Assembly: GCF_024461735.1 (NCBI RefSeq)
Contig: NZ_JANGAD010000002.1
Coordinates: 124,001 to 188,000, forward strand
From: Anaerotignum propionicum
GTDB lineage: Bacteria > Bacillota > Clostridia > Lachnospirales > Anaerotignaceae
DNA length: 64,000 nt
Direction of reading: 5' to 3'
Of this stretch, positions 1 through 8,682 are shown one piece after another. How positions within the stretch are numbered: position 1 is the first letter of the stretch; every line of letters begins with the position of its first letter. A program made the position numbers and the translations under genes. The notes beneath the pieces were generated by a model. It made no database searches, had not been told where the DNA came from, and saw nothing but the letters and a program-made list of their open reading frames with translations.

Positions 1-1
1 T

Positions 2-475
2 ACAGGTGTAAAAGCAATTACCCTGCGTGAGGAGGATTATGTGGTCTCAGCCGTGAAGATTATGGAAAATGCAGAAATTTTGAATGTAACGGAAAAAGGC
101 TTTGGAAAACGTACTGAAACAGATGCATTCACTGTTCAATACCGCGGTGGTAAAGGCTTGAAGGTACATCAATTGACAGAAAAAACAGGCGCATTGACCG
201 GTGTTCTGTTGGTTGAGGAGAATGAAGAAGTGATGCTTATGACATCAGAAGGCATTATTATTCGTTTGCGTGCAAAGGATATTTCAACCATTGGCCGTGT
301 TTCTCAGGGTGTTAAATTGATGAATTTGAATGAAGGTGTAACGGTTGTGGGTATCGCAAAAATTTCTGAGGAAGATATTAAAGAAGATGATTTAGAAATT
401 TTGGATGATGAAACCTCCGTTTCAAACGAGGGAAGCTCTATTATCTCAGAAGAAGAAACCTCATTTACAGAATAA
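2..475 (+). CDS. gyrA: DNA gyrase subunit A, C-terminal part (cut by window edge)
   Basis: GyrA is the cleavage-religation subunit of DNA gyrase, which introduces negative supercoils with GyrB. The frame is already open at the window edge and gives the last 157 residues. These belong to the C-terminal beta-pinwheel that wraps DNA: blade-like repeats with the motifs GFGKRT, RGGKGLK, ASEGI-like TSEGIIIRL and GRVSQGVKLMNL, followed by an acidic tail rich in Glu and Asp. The catalytic Tyr domain lies upstream, outside the window. A strong intrinsic terminator follows 6 bases after the stop, so this is the end of its operon. In Firmicutes gyrA sits close to dnaA, which places this window near the replication origin. 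Confidence 0.95.
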   Translation, partial: TGVKAITLREEDYVVSAVKIMENAEILNVTEKGFGKRTETDAFTVQYRGGKGLKVHQLTEKTGALTGVLLVEENEEVMLMTSEGIIIRLRAKDISTIGRVSQGVKLMNLNEGVTVVGIAKISEEDIKEDDLEILDDETSVSNEGSSIISEEETSFTE

Positions 476-480
476 ATAGA

Positions 481-514
481 AAAAAAGATACCGATTTTAT
501 TGGTATCTTTTTTT
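481..514 (+). terminator. Intrinsic terminator after gyrA
   Basis: A perfect stem pairs AAAAAAGATACC (481-492) with GGTATCTTTTTT (502-513) around a 9-base loop and runs straight into a T-tract. Confidence 0.9.
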
Positions 515-585
515 GTTGATACAGTTGTTAGTTATATCTTTTTTTGTTAAAATTATATAACTGGATTAAAAATTTTGATGATTAT

Positions 586-614
586 TTGACAATTATTCAT
601 TATACTGCTAGAAT
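586..614 (+). promoter_or_regulatory. Sigma-A-type promoter for the 655 membrane gene
   Basis: TTGACA at 586-591 and TAGAAT at 609-614 are separated by 17 bases, a near-consensus housekeeping promoter. The predicted start of transcription is about 35 bases before the ATG at 655. Confidence 0.7.
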
Positions 615-654
615 TAAATTAGATCGTATCAGAAAAATCGAGGTGTGAGGGAAG

Positions 655-948
655 ATGTGGGACGTTGACTTTTTTTTAGCTTTGGGGAAAGTTATTTCAC
701 TGGTTATTTGCATGGTTTTTATTGAAGGCGTTGTTGCAAGTAGACCAAATGGGAAATGGACAGGTATCATTTTACCGGTTTTTATGCTTGTGCTTTCTAT
801 CTGGGTATTTTTCATGTGGAAAAATACCATCTATTTTATTTTGGTTTTTGTACCTGCGTTATTATGTTGTTTTATATATTATATTTGCCGTCGTTCCATT
901 AAAAATGGTACAGCGATTAGCTTAAATAATGAAGAAGAGCTAAACTAA
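655..948 (+). CDS. Small integral membrane protein of unknown function
   Basis: This 97-residue protein is not one I recognise. It has three hydrophobic segments, roughly residues 6-26, 37-54 and 58-77, the last followed by a basic stretch (CRRSIKNG) and a short acidic C-terminal tail, so it should be a small inner-membrane protein. A GAGGG-type ribosome binding site precedes the ATG and a good promoter lies at 586-614. A terminator follows at 1014, so the gene is a single-gene unit. The antisense reading frame through the same stretch lacks a binding site and is treated as a shadow. Confidence 0.7.
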   Translation: MWDVDFFLALGKVISLVICMVFIEGVVASRPNGKWTGIILPVFMLVLSIWVFFMWKNTIYFILVFVPALLCCFIYYICRRSIKNGTAISLNNEEELN

Positions 949-1013
949 AAAATTTACATCAGGAAACCTTTTATTTCCTAGAAAAGTGAATTAAAAATGA
1001 ATGAAGCAGAAAT

Positions 1014-1064
1014 AAAAAAGCCCGTTTAACTTGCAGCCAATTCGCAAAAGCGGGCTTTCTTTCT
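1014..1064 (+). terminator. Intrinsic terminator after the 655 gene
   Basis: AAAAAAGCCCG (1014-1024) pairs with CGGGCTTTCTTT (1051-1062) across a 26-base loop, followed by a T-rich run. Confidence 0.75.
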
Positions 1065-1153
1065 ACTTGACTATTTTGGCTTTGTGCCAAAAAGATTAGT
1101 ACTATAGGTATTTTATTTGAAAGAATATAAAGCTTCTAATTGGGAGGTATAAA

Positions 1154-2329
1154 ATGAAAAAAATAGTTACTTTGTTGTTCATATGTTTCTTTTTAACCTC
1201 CTGCTCAGCAGTAAGTAAGCAAAACTATTCCGTCTCCACAGGTGAAGCATTGCCGATCGTCAGAGAGGCTAAGCTGGCAGTTGTGGGTGATATCATGGTA
1301 CATGATTATCAATATCAAGAGGCCTATGACCCCTCTACGGGGACCTATGACTTTATGCATAATTTCCAAGATGTGAAGAAATATTTTGACGGCTATGACC
1401 TTGTTTTGGGAAATTTGGAATCAACCTTTGGAGGAACAGGAAGAAGCTACTCTTCTTACCCTTGTTTTAATACCCCTGATGCATTTTTGGATGCAGTGAA
1501 GGATGCAGGCTTTGATATTTTAACCACTGCAAATAATCATTGTATGGATACGGGAAAAGCAGGATTAATCCGTACCTTGGACAAGCTGGATGAGGCGGGA
1601 ATTGCCCATATGGGAACGTACCGTTCAGCAGAAGATCGGGATAAAATTTTATATCAGAATGTAAATGGAATTAATTTTGCTTTTTTATCTTATACCTATG
1701 GTACCAATGGTATTGCTGTGCCTGATGCATATTTGGTGAATCTCATAAATGAGGATCAAATGGTTGCTGATATCAAAAAGGCCAGAGAGCGTGCTGATGT
1801 TGTTGTTGTGATGCCACATATGGGTAACGAATATGAAACCTTCCCAAAGGAAGTCTTTCAAAAGTGGGCAGATTTGATGTTTCTTTCAGGAGCAGATGTT
1901 ATTTTAGCCAGTCATCCCCATGTATTGCAGCGTATGGAATACCGAAAGGTAGACCATGGTGATGGTGAACATGATGGGTTTATTATTTATTCCTTAGGAA
2001 ATTTTATCTCTTCCCAAACAACACCTCCCAGAAATGCATCTATTATTTTGCATTTAACCATTGAACAGCTGGGAGATGAGCCACCAAATGTAAAAAAGGT
2101 CTCTTTCGTTCCTGTTTGGACGCAATTTAGAAATGCGCAGGATACGAATCATTTTGTGGTGCGCAGTGTTTATGAAATGATGACACTAGATCAAAATAAA
2201 AAAGATCAGCTTATCCGAAGGAAGGATCAAAGACGGCTGGAAGAGGTTCATGATGAAACAGCATCCTTTTTGTTAGATCGAAAAATTCCTATTTCAGAGA
2301 TTCAAGAGGAATATGTATTTGAAAAATAA
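1154..2329 (+). CDS. CapA family (PGA_cap) lipoprotein, metallophosphatase-like
   Basis: This 391-residue protein belongs to the CapA/PgsA family named after poly-gamma-glutamate capsule synthesis, whose fold is that of calcineurin-like metallophosphatases. The N-terminus is a lipoprotein signal (MKKIVTLLFICFFLTSC), with Cys17 the likely lipidated residue, so the protein is anchored outside the membrane. Metal-site motifs occur in order: GDIMVHD, LGNLEST, ANNHCMDTG, MPHMGNEY, ASHPHVLQ and YSLGNFISS. The ATG has a GGGAGG binding site 7 bases upstream. No pgsB/pgsC partners are nearby, so a role in capsule synthesis is not supported by context. In several Clostridia such stand-alone CapA lipoproteins are linked to envelope or spore functions; that is inference here. 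Confidence 0.85.
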   Translation: MKKIVTLLFICFFLTSCSAVSKQNYSVSTGEALPIVREAKLAVVGDIMVHDYQYQEAYDPSTGTYDFMHNFQDVKKYFDGYDLVLGNLESTFGGTGRSYSSYPCFNTPDAFLDAVKDAGFDILTTANNHCMDTGKAGLIRTLDKLDEAGIAHMGTYRSAEDRDKILYQNVNGINFAFLSYTYGTNGIAVPDAYLVNLINEDQMVADIKKARERADVVVVMPHMGNEYETFPKEVFQKWADLMFLSGADVILASHPHVLQRMEYRKVDHGDGEHDGFIIYSLGNFISSQTTPPRNASIILHLTIEQLGDEPPNVKKVSFVPVWTQFRNAQDTNHFVVRSVYEMMTLDQNKKDQLIRRKDQRRLEEVHDETASFLLDRKIPISEIQEEYVFEK

Positions 2330-2419
2330 GAAAAGCTCTTGTCAGGCAACAAAAACAATGATAAAATATGTCCATCAATGTTAAGAACATGTTAAGAATG
2401 TAGCGTTTGGAGGAGCAGT

Positions 2420-3148
2420 ATGGAGAGGGATTATCTTGCGGAGAATGTGGCTTATTTGACCAAGGATTTAGGTAAATGCAATATTTCCCAAAATTTGTTC
2501 CAGCGATTTAAGGAACTGATTATGGGTGGGGTGCTGCCGGCAGGATATATGCTGCCTAATGAAAATATTGTAAGTGATATGTTAAAAGTTGGACGTAGTA
2601 CCCTACGAGAGGCTTATACGGCTTTGGCGGTTTTTGGTTTTATCAAGCGCTCAAAAGCAGGTACTTTTATCAATGAAATTGATAATATTGTGAATATTGC
2701 TCCTTTTAGTATTACTGTGGAAAATTCTGACATAGGCGATCTATTGGAGTTTAGATATATGTTAGAGGCGGAAACGGCAAGCTATGCAGCAAAAAGGGCC
2801 ACCCCTGAGGACATTGCAAATATTACTTTTTGCTATGAAAAAATGATAGAAAGTAAGCATGATGTGAATTTATTTGTAGATTATGACACCATGTTTCATT
2901 TGCAGGTTTCAGCGGCTACCCATAATAATCTTCTTATCAGTACTATGATTGCGGCTAAGGAATCCTTTGAAAAGGGCATTCGCCTCGCACTTAGGGAGTC
3001 TTTAACACAAAATCCCAGAGCTATTGATGTAACTCTGGATTTACATGGAAAACTATTAGATGCAATCAAAAATGGTGATTATCAAACTGCATATGCAGTG
3101 ATGAGAGAGCATATCTCCTATGTAAATTTGACTGTGAAGTATGGCTGA
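2420..3148 (+). CDS. GntR-family transcriptional regulator, FadR/FCD subfamily
   Basis: The protein has 242 residues. The N-terminal winged helix (about residues 20-90) has the GntR signature LPNENIVSDMLKVGRSTLREA, given here in parts as LPNENIVSDML and VGRSTLREAYTAL, followed by the wing GFIKRSKAGTFI. The C-terminal half (about 105-235) is an all-helical FCD ligand domain, with the EFRYMLEAETA helix and candidate metal-binding Asp and His residues (DTMFHLQV, LHGKLLDAI, REHISYV). FCD regulators usually respond to organic acids or sugar acids. The ATG has a GGAGG site 8 bases upstream. The gene stands alone between the capA-like gene and argS, so its target is not evident. Confidence 0.88.
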   Translation: MERDYLAENVAYLTKDLGKCNISQNLFQRFKELIMGGVLPAGYMLPNENIVSDMLKVGRSTLREAYTALAVFGFIKRSKAGTFINEIDNIVNIAPFSITVENSDIGDLLEFRYMLEAETASYAAKRATPEDIANITFCYEKMIESKHDVNLFVDYDTMFHLQVSAATHNNLLISTMIAAKESFEKGIRLALRESLTQNPRAIDVTLDLHGKLLDAIKNGDYQTAYAVMREHISYVNLTVKYG

Positions 3149-3170
3149 AAGTTAGAAAAAGGGAATGATT

Positions 3171-3221
3171 GAAAAGGCATCCTAAAAGCGGAGCATGAAT
3201 CTCTAATGGGATGTTTTTTTT
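3171..3221 (+). terminator. Probable intrinsic terminator after the GntR gene
   Basis: AAAAGGCATCC (3172-3182) pairs partly with GGATG (3209-3213), which runs into eight T residues. The loop is long (26 bases), so this is moderately supported. Confidence 0.5.
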
Positions 3222-3372
3222 CGTTAAAAATTTGATTATAATATGGTGTGAGTCGGGGTTTTCCTTGATTTTACTGGGGTTTTATGATAAAGTTTATAGA
3301 AGTACGCACTTATTTTTTATTATTTTTATGCGTGTAATTTGAACTTAAGAATTCTGATTGGAGGATTTTAAT

Positions 3373-5067
3373 ATGGATTTTAAAATGGAGGTTGCCGGAC
3401 TCTTAGCAAAGGCTACGGAGCTTTCTTTGGATGATGCTTTAAGCACAGTAGAAATACCCGGAAACAAGGCCATGGGAGATTTTGCTTTTCCTTGCTTTCG
3501 TTTGGCGAAGGTGTTTCGTAAAGCACCTCCCATGATTGCTCAAGAGGTTGCAGACAAGCTGGACAAGCCTGCGTTTATTGAAAATATACAAGTGGTTGGT
3601 GCATATATTAATTTTTTTGTAAAAAAAGGTATCTATGCCCAAGAGATTTTGACTAAGGTTTTAGCTGAGAAAGAGAATTATGGAAAAAGTGATATTGGTG
3701 TGGGTAAAACTGTAGTCATTGATTATTCCTCGCCGAATATAGCAAAACCTTTTCATGTGGGACATTTGCGTTCTACGGTAATTGGGAATGCAATTTATAA
3801 GATTTATGAAGCTTTGGGTTATAACTGTGAAGGCGTCAATCACTTGGGAGATTGGGGTACACAATTTGGTAAGCTGATTGTTGCATATCATAACTGGGGT
3901 AGTAAAGAGGCTGTTGAAAGTCAAGGCATTCAGGAACTAATGCGGATTTATGTAAAATTTCATGATGAAGCTGAGAAAAATCCAGCTTTGGATGACGAAG
4001 CCAGACTTTGGTTTGTGAAAATGCAGGAAGGCGACGAAGAAGCCCTTACTCTATGGAGATGGTTTTATGATATTAGCATCAAGGAATTTGAACGAGTTTA
4101 TAAAATGCTTGGTGTAAAGTTTGATGCATATACAGGTGAAAGCTTTTATAATGATAAGATGGCGCCTGTTGTGGAGGAATTAAAAGAAAAGAATATTCTT
4201 AAGGAAAGTGAAGGTGCAATGATTGTTGACCTGGAGCATAAAAATATGGCACCTTGCCTGATTATTCGTAAGGATGGAGGCACCCTTTATGCAACCAGAG
4301 ATATTACTGCGGCGTTGTACCGTAAAAAAACATATAATTTCGATAAGTGCATTTATTTGACGGCATTAGATCAAAATCTCCATTTTGCTCAGTGGTTTGA
4401 AGTAATTCATTTGATGGGTTATGACTGGTATAAAGATTTGATTCATGTTCCTTTTGGTTTGGTAAGCTTAGATAGCGGTAAGCTTTCTACCCGCCATGGT
4501 AATGTTATATTGATGGAAGATTTGTTGAATCAGGCAATTGGGGAAACAAAGAAAATTATTGAAGAAAAAAATCCATCTTTAGAAAATAAAGAAGAAGTTG
4601 CAAAGCAAGTTGGCATTGGTGCAGTTATTTTTAATGACTTATATAATGGTCGTATCAAGGATGTGGTTTTTTCCTGGGAGAGAATGCTTAATTTTGATGG
4701 AGAAACAGGCCCTTATGTGCAATATACCCATGCTAGAGCTTGTAGTATTTTAAAAAGAGCAGGAGACATCAATCTGAGTGATATTCACTTTGATGCGCTC
4801 TCGGATGAAGCTTCATTAGATATTTGCAAGCTTTTGGAGACATATCCTGAAAAAATTAAGGATGCAGCGAATAAATTGGAGCCTTCTGTAGTCACAAGAC
4901 ATTTGGTTGCAATCGCCCAGGCTTTTAATAAATTTTATCATGATAATCCTATTTTAAATAGTGAAGAAGATGTCCGTCAGGCACGATTGGCTGTTGTAGT
5001 GGCAGTAAAAACAGTTATGAAGGAAGGCCTGTGTATTTTGGGCATTGATGCACCAGAGCAAATGTAA
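3373..5067 (+). CDS. argS: Arginine--tRNA ligase
   Basis: ArgRS charges tRNA-Arg with arginine in the cytoplasm. The 564-residue protein has the class I HIGH-type signature in SPNIAKPFHVGHLRST (about residue 115) and a KMSKS-equivalent loop KLSTRHGN, plus the N-terminal tRNA-binding Add-1 domain (residues 1-100) and the C-terminal anticodon-binding DALR domain (TGPYVQYTHARACS onward). I chose the ATG at 3373 because the binding site GGAGG is at 3360-3364; an in-frame TTG at 3358 would overlap it. Length is normal for the family. The downstream lipid kinase gene starts 17 bases after the stop and is probably cotranscribed. Confidence 0.96.
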   Translation: MDFKMEVAGLLAKATELSLDDALSTVEIPGNKAMGDFAFPCFRLAKVFRKAPPMIAQEVADKLDKPAFIENIQVVGAYINFFVKKGIYAQEILTKVLAEKENYGKSDIGVGKTVVIDYSSPNIAKPFHVGHLRSTVIGNAIYKIYEALGYNCEGVNHLGDWGTQFGKLIVAYHNWGSKEAVESQGIQELMRIYVKFHDEAEKNPALDDEARLWFVKMQEGDEEALTLWRWFYDISIKEFERVYKMLGVKFDAYTGESFYNDKMAPVVEELKEKNILKESEGAMIVDLEHKNMAPCLIIRKDGGTLYATRDITAALYRKKTYNFDKCIYLTALDQNLHFAQWFEVIHLMGYDWYKDLIHVPFGLVSLDSGKLSTRHGNVILMEDLLNQAIGETKKIIEEKNPSLENKEEVAKQVGIGAVIFNDLYNGRIKDVVFSWERMLNFDGETGPYVQYTHARACSILKRAGDINLSDIHFDALSDEASLDICKLLETYPEKIKDAANKLEPSVVTRHLVAIAQAFNKFYHDNPILNSEEDVRQARLAVVVAVKTVMKEGLCILGIDAPEQM

Positions 5068-5084
5068 AAGTGAGGTGTCTTACC

Positions 5085-5993
5085 ATGAAAAAATTGAAGT
5101 TGATTTATAACCCTTTTTCAGGGAATAAAAGCTTTAAATTTGATTTGGATGTCTGTATCGGTATTTTTCAAGATGGAGGCTTTGAAGTTCATCCTTTTCG
5201 TACCATGACGGAAGGTGATATTACAAAACATATTGAGCAAATGCCTGATGATTATGACTTGATTGTTGCATCCGGTGGCGATGGAACAGTAAATATAGTA
5301 CTAAATGCAATGATGAGGCGGAAATTGGATATACCACTAGGGATTATTCCCTCAGGTACAGCAAATGATTTTGCAACCTTTCTTGGTTTCAAAAGTGGAC
5401 AGGTTGAAGATGCCTGCCGTGCCATTGCAAATACCCATGCAGTAGCCATCGATTTAGGGCTTGTGAATGACACAACCTATTTTATTAATGTGTGTGCCGG
5501 TGGACTTCTTACCAATGTTTCTCAAACTGTAGATAAAGATTTAAAAAATGCCCTAGGAAGTCTTTCCTATTATCTAAAAGGAGTAGAGCAAATACCAAGC
5601 TTTCATAAAATACCTTTTCGCATTACGACCAGTAGTCAAGTAATCGAAGAGGATCTGTATTTATATATGATTATGAATAGTGCCGGTACGGGCGGTTTTG
5701 CAAAACTTTCCCCACAGGCTTCTATTCAAGATGGCATGTTTGAATTGATTGCAATTCGGGGAAGACCATTAATAGAGCTGTCTCCTTTGTTTTTAAAAAT
5801 GCTAACAGGAGATCATATCAATGACACAAGAAATATCCTGTATTTAAGAGATTCATATTTTAAAATTGAATGTCTTGCGGATGATTTTAAAATTATGGAG
5901 TCAACTGTTGATGGGGAAATGGGGCCAAGAATGCCTTTTGAAGTGAAGGTAGTTCCTAAGGCAATTCATGTTTTTGTAAATCCAAAACGCTAA
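5085..5993 (+). CDS. YegS/DagK-family lipid (diacylglycerol) kinase
   Basis: This 302-residue protein is a diacylglycerol kinase-like lipid kinase, an enzyme class that phosphorylates diacylglycerol or related lipids at the membrane surface. The nucleotide-binding signature is GGDGTVN (about residue 63), followed by PSGTANDFA; the early YNPFSGNKS motif is also typical. The ATG at 5085 is preferred to a GTG at 5070, because GTGAGGTG at 5070-5077 is the ribosome binding site. It follows argS by 17 bases. The stop lies 3 bases before the first parS site, and the second parS hairpin may terminate this transcript. The exact lipid substrate cannot be deduced. Confidence 0.9.
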   Translation: MKKLKLIYNPFSGNKSFKFDLDVCIGIFQDGGFEVHPFRTMTEGDITKHIEQMPDDYDLIVASGGDGTVNIVLNAMMRRKLDIPLGIIPSGTANDFATFLGFKSGQVEDACRAIANTHAVAIDLGLVNDTTYFINVCAGGLLTNVSQTVDKDLKNALGSLSYYLKGVEQIPSFHKIPFRITTSSQVIEEDLYLYMIMNSAGTGGFAKLSPQASIQDGMFELIAIRGRPLIELSPLFLKMLTGDHINDTRNILYLRDSYFKIECLADDFKIMESTVDGEMGPRMPFEVKVVPKAIHVFVNPKR

Positions 5994-5996
5994 TTA

Positions 5997-6012
5997 TGTT
6001 TCACGTGAAACA
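5997..6012. other. parS: parS site 1
   Basis: TGTTTCACGTGAAACA is an exact match to the 16-bp parS consensus bound by Spo0J/ParB. The palindrome extends outward to 5993-6016 (ATTA on the left, TAAT on the right). The site is immediately upstream of parA, as expected for chromosome partitioning loci. Confidence 0.95.
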
Positions 6013-6031
6013 TAATCTGCGAAAGAGCATT

Positions 6032-6070
6032 AAAACAGTAGTGTTTCACGTGAAACATTACTGTTTTTTC
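6032..6070 (+). terminator. parS: Hairpin containing parS site 2, terminator-like
   Basis: The second perfect parS, TGTTTCACGTGAAACA, lies at 6042-6057. It is flanked by arms AAAACAGTA (6032-6040) and TACTGTTTT (6059-6067), so the whole 36-base unit is an inverted repeat with one mismatched pair, and it ends in a T-run (6063-6068). As RNA this would be a strong stem followed by U residues, able to terminate transcription coming from the lipid kinase gene. The parS identity is firm; the terminator role is inference. Confidence 0.75.
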
Positions 6071-6099
6071 TTTTCAATCACTAGGGTATGTGCTATAAT
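6071..6099 (+). promoter_or_regulatory. Candidate promoter for parAB
   Basis: TATAAT at 6094-6099 is a consensus -10 element; 17 bases upstream TTTTCA (6071-6076) is a weak -35. It lies just after the parS hairpin and 34 bases before the parA start. Confidence 0.5.
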
Positions 6100-6132
6100 T
6101 TTTGCAGATAGCAATGAAAGGCGGGAAAATCC

Positions 6133-6906
6133 ATGGGTAAAGTACGGGTTATTGCAGTGACCAATCAAAAAGGTGGGGTAGGAAAAACTACCACAGCAAT
6201 CAACTTATCTGCCAGTTTAGCTACATATGGAAAGAAAGTCCTTGTAATAGATGCAGATCAACAGGGAAATACAACCAGTGGCCTTGGTCTTGATAAAAAT
6301 GGTATGGAATTAACAATATATAATATGTTTCTGGGTGAAGCCACTATAATGGATATTAAACAACCCACTTGCGTAGAAGGTTTGGAAATAATTCCTGCAA
6401 ATATTAGCCTTACCGGGGCCGAAATAGAGCTTATTGGTAAGGAAGAGAGAGAATTTATATTAAAAGAAGAGCTGAAAAAAATAAAAGAGGCATACGATTT
6501 TATTATTATTGACTGTCCTCCTTCTTTGAATCTTATTACAATTAATGCTCTTACAGCCGCTGATACGGTGTTGGTTCCCATTCAATGCGAATATTTTGCT
6601 TTGGAGGGGTTAGAGCAGTTGCTTCATACCATAAATTTAGTCAAAAAAAGGCTAAATCCTTATTTAGAAATAGAGGGTATCGTGTTTACCATGTATGACG
6701 CAAGGACAAATTTATCTTTGCAGGTGGTTGAAGAAGTAAAGCGGAGTCTGGGAAGCAGTGTATATCGCAGTATTATTCCAAGAAATGTTCGATTAGGGGA
6801 GGCACCAAGTCATGGACTTCCCATCCATTTATATGACCCCAAATCCAAAGGGGCAGAAAGCTATGCACTTTTAGCAGAAGAAGTTATCGAAAGGGAGTGG
6901 AGTTAA
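6133..6906 (+). CDS. parA: Chromosome-partitioning ATPase ParA/Soj
   Basis: ParA/Soj is a Walker-type ATPase that works with ParB and parS in origin segregation and, in Bacillus relatives, in regulating DnaA. The 257-residue protein starts with the deviant Walker A motif KGGVGKTTT (residues about 13-21); DADQQGNTTSGLG (Walker A') and IIIDCPPSLNL (Walker B) follow. The ATG has a GGCGGG-type site upstream. ParB follows after 3 bases, and both parS sites lie just upstream. In B. subtilis the Lys in the signature binds ADP of the partner monomer; that Lys is present here. Confidence 0.96.
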   Translation: MGKVRVIAVTNQKGGVGKTTTAINLSASLATYGKKVLVIDADQQGNTTSGLGLDKNGMELTIYNMFLGEATIMDIKQPTCVEGLEIIPANISLTGAEIELIGKEEREFILKEELKKIKEAYDFIIIDCPPSLNLITINALTAADTVLVPIQCEYFALEGLEQLLHTINLVKKRLNPYLEIEGIVFTMYDARTNLSLQVVEEVKRSLGSSVYRSIIPRNVRLGEAPSHGLPIHLYDPKSKGAESYALLAEEVIEREWS

Positions 6907-6909
6907 TTT

Positions 6910-7803
6910 ATGGCTGCTAAAAAAATGGGACTAGGTTCAAAAGGAATGGGATTAGAAGCATTGATCAATAATAAATTGGAAGATTTTAAAGAAACAGGGA
7001 AAGATATGGGTAAAAGCGGTGTTTGGGAAATCGAAATAGATATGATTGAGCCAAATAGGAAACAGCCAAGAAAATATTTTGATGAAACTGCGCTGGAGGA
7101 GTTGGCAGCCTCAATAAAAACCTATGGTATGATTCAACCCGTAGTTGTTCGTAAAAATGGAGACTACTATGAAATCATTGCGGGAGAAAGACGATGGAGA
7201 GCGGCAAAAATTGCAGGATTGAAAAAAATACCTGCTATTGAAAGAAAATGGGAAGATGCTGAGGCTTTTGAAGCAGCCTTAGTGGAGAACTTGCAAAGAG
7301 AAGACTTAAATCCTATAGAAGAGGCTGAAAGCTATCGTCGATTACAGGATGAGTTCGGCTTTAGTCAGGAGCAAATTTCAACAAAAGTAGGGAAAAGTCG
7401 TTCTGCAATTACGAATTCCATGCGTTTACTACAGCTAGATTCGAGGGTTTTAAACTTTGTCATCGAAAATAAGCTGTCAAGCGGTCATGCCAGAACTCTT
7501 CTTTCCATTACAGATCAAGAGCGTCAATTTGAATTGGCAGAGCACGTGATTGAAGAAGAATTAAGCGTAAGAGCAACAGAAGCCTTGGTGAAAGCGGAAT
7601 TAAATCAAAAAGAGAAAAAAAATGACAAGAAAGAATTTTCGGAAAATGCAAATCAAAAAGCAGTTGAGGATGAATTAAAAACTATTTTCTCCACAAAGGT
7701 ACGAATCAGTCAAATGAAAAATAAGGGGAAAATTGAAATTTCGTATTATTCTCAAGAAGATTTGGATAGACTTTTAACCATGATGAAAAGAATGGAAGGA
7801 TAA
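6910..7803 (+). CDS. parB: Chromosome-partitioning protein ParB/Spo0J
   Basis: ParB binds parS, spreads as a CTP-dependent clamp and recruits SMC condensin. The 297-residue protein has the N-terminal CTP-binding module with PNRKQPRKYFDE, the GERRWRAAK motif (about residue 96) and ENLQREDLNPIEEAE. The central helix-turn-helix reads FSQEQISTKVGKSRSAITN, and the C-terminal dimerisation part (KVRISQMKNKGKIEI) is present. It is in the parA operon, 3 bases after parA, and the DUF4446 gene follows directly. Length is normal. Confidence 0.96.
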   Translation: MAAKKMGLGSKGMGLEALINNKLEDFKETGKDMGKSGVWEIEIDMIEPNRKQPRKYFDETALEELAASIKTYGMIQPVVVRKNGDYYEIIAGERRWRAAKIAGLKKIPAIERKWEDAEAFEAALVENLQREDLNPIEEAESYRRLQDEFGFSQEQISTKVGKSRSAITNSMRLLQLDSRVLNFVIENKLSSGHARTLLSITDQERQFELAEHVIEEELSVRATEALVKAELNQKEKKNDKKEFSENANQKAVEDELKTIFSTKVRISQMKNKGKIEISYYSQEDLDRLLTMMKRMEG

Positions 7804-7809
7804 TTGCAA

Positions 7810-8625
7810 ATGGAATTACAGCAAGATTATATCATATATATTCTTATTGGCTTAGGGATTGCGGTGCTTCTTCTTTTCATTTTGTGTATTGTCTTGTTTG
7901 TGAAGTTCAATGGGCAAAAGAAAAGATATGATTTTTTTATGGGCACTAATCGTAGACCTAGCCATAATTTAGAAATGAAATTAGAAAAATACTATAAAAG
8001 TTCAAAAGAAATTGAGGAAAAATACGGAAAGCTACTGGATATGGTTACGGATATGGATAAAACCATGAAGAGCAATATCCAAAAGGTTGGATTGGTACGT
8101 TATAATCCCTTTGAAGAAATGGGAGGAAACCTCTGCTTCGCTTTGGCTTTGTTAGACGGTGAGGATAATGGCGTGGTTTTAAATGGCATTCACAGCCGCA
8201 CTGGCTCTTTCACTTATGCCAAACCTATACAAATGGGTGTAAGCATATATATGCTTTCTGAAGAGGAAATTAAGGCTGTGCAAATGGCTAAGGATCAGGC
8301 ATATCACCCAGAACATGAAAAAGTGCTCAAGGTTAAATTTAGACCTGTTTTCCGTAAGAAAGACAAAGAGCCTGTTATGGAAGAACAGTTACAGCTTGAT
8401 ATTTCCAAGGAGGAGGCTCCAAAAGAGGCCGCAGGAGAAATTGGGGATGTTACCATGGCTGAAAAAGAACAAATTTTCCAAGAAGAGGTTATCGCAAGTC
8501 AAATTGCAGTGGTTGATGTGCTAAGCGAAGAAATGGAAGAAGGGGAATCAGTTCAGTTTGAAGAAAATATTTTTCAAGAATTGCCTCCTTTCATAGAAAA
8601 AGAACTATTGAAAGAAGAAGAATAA
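7810..8625 (+). CDS. DUF4446 family membrane-anchored protein
   Basis: This 271-residue protein of unknown function is a regular neighbour of parAB in Clostridia. One transmembrane helix spans about residues 8-31; residues 50-90 are likely coiled coil; then comes the conserved DUF4446 core, GLVRYNPFEEMGGNLCFALALLD followed by GVVLNGIHSRTG and YAKPI (about 95-150), given here as motif names rather than a continuous string. The C-terminal 100 residues are acidic, low in complexity and probably disordered, longer than I expect for the family. The ATG at 7810 is favoured over a TTG at 7804, because the site GGAAGGA (7794-7800) is then 9 bases away. Function is unknown; a membrane link to partitioning is only a guess from position. 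Confidence 0.85.
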   Translation: MELQQDYIIYILIGLGIAVLLLFILCIVLFVKFNGQKKRYDFFMGTNRRPSHNLEMKLEKYYKSSKEIEEKYGKLLDMVTDMDKTMKSNIQKVGLVRYNPFEEMGGNLCFALALLDGEDNGVVLNGIHSRTGSFTYAKPIQMGVSIYMLSEEEIKAVQMAKDQAYHPEHEKVLKVKFRPVFRKKDKEPVMEEQLQLDISKEEAPKEAAGEIGDVTMAEKEQIFQEEVIASQIAVVDVLSEEMEEGESVQFEENIFQELPPFIEKELLKEEE

Positions 8626-8631
8626 ACATGG

Positions 8632-8672
8632 GGTGGAAGTAGGAAAGTGTTTTTCCGAAAACCACCTTTTTT
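8632..8672 (+). terminator. Probable terminator of the parAB operon
   Basis: GGTGG (8632-8636) pairs with CCACC (8662-8666), with an inner GGAAA/TTTCC helix, followed by six T residues. Confidence 0.6.
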
Positions 8673-8682
8673 CTTAAAAAAA

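Noticed and set aside
2330..2419. Operon link between the CapA-like lipoprotein and the GntR regulator
   Set aside because: They are on the same strand with a 90-base gap, but nothing besides distance connects them; no shared pathway.
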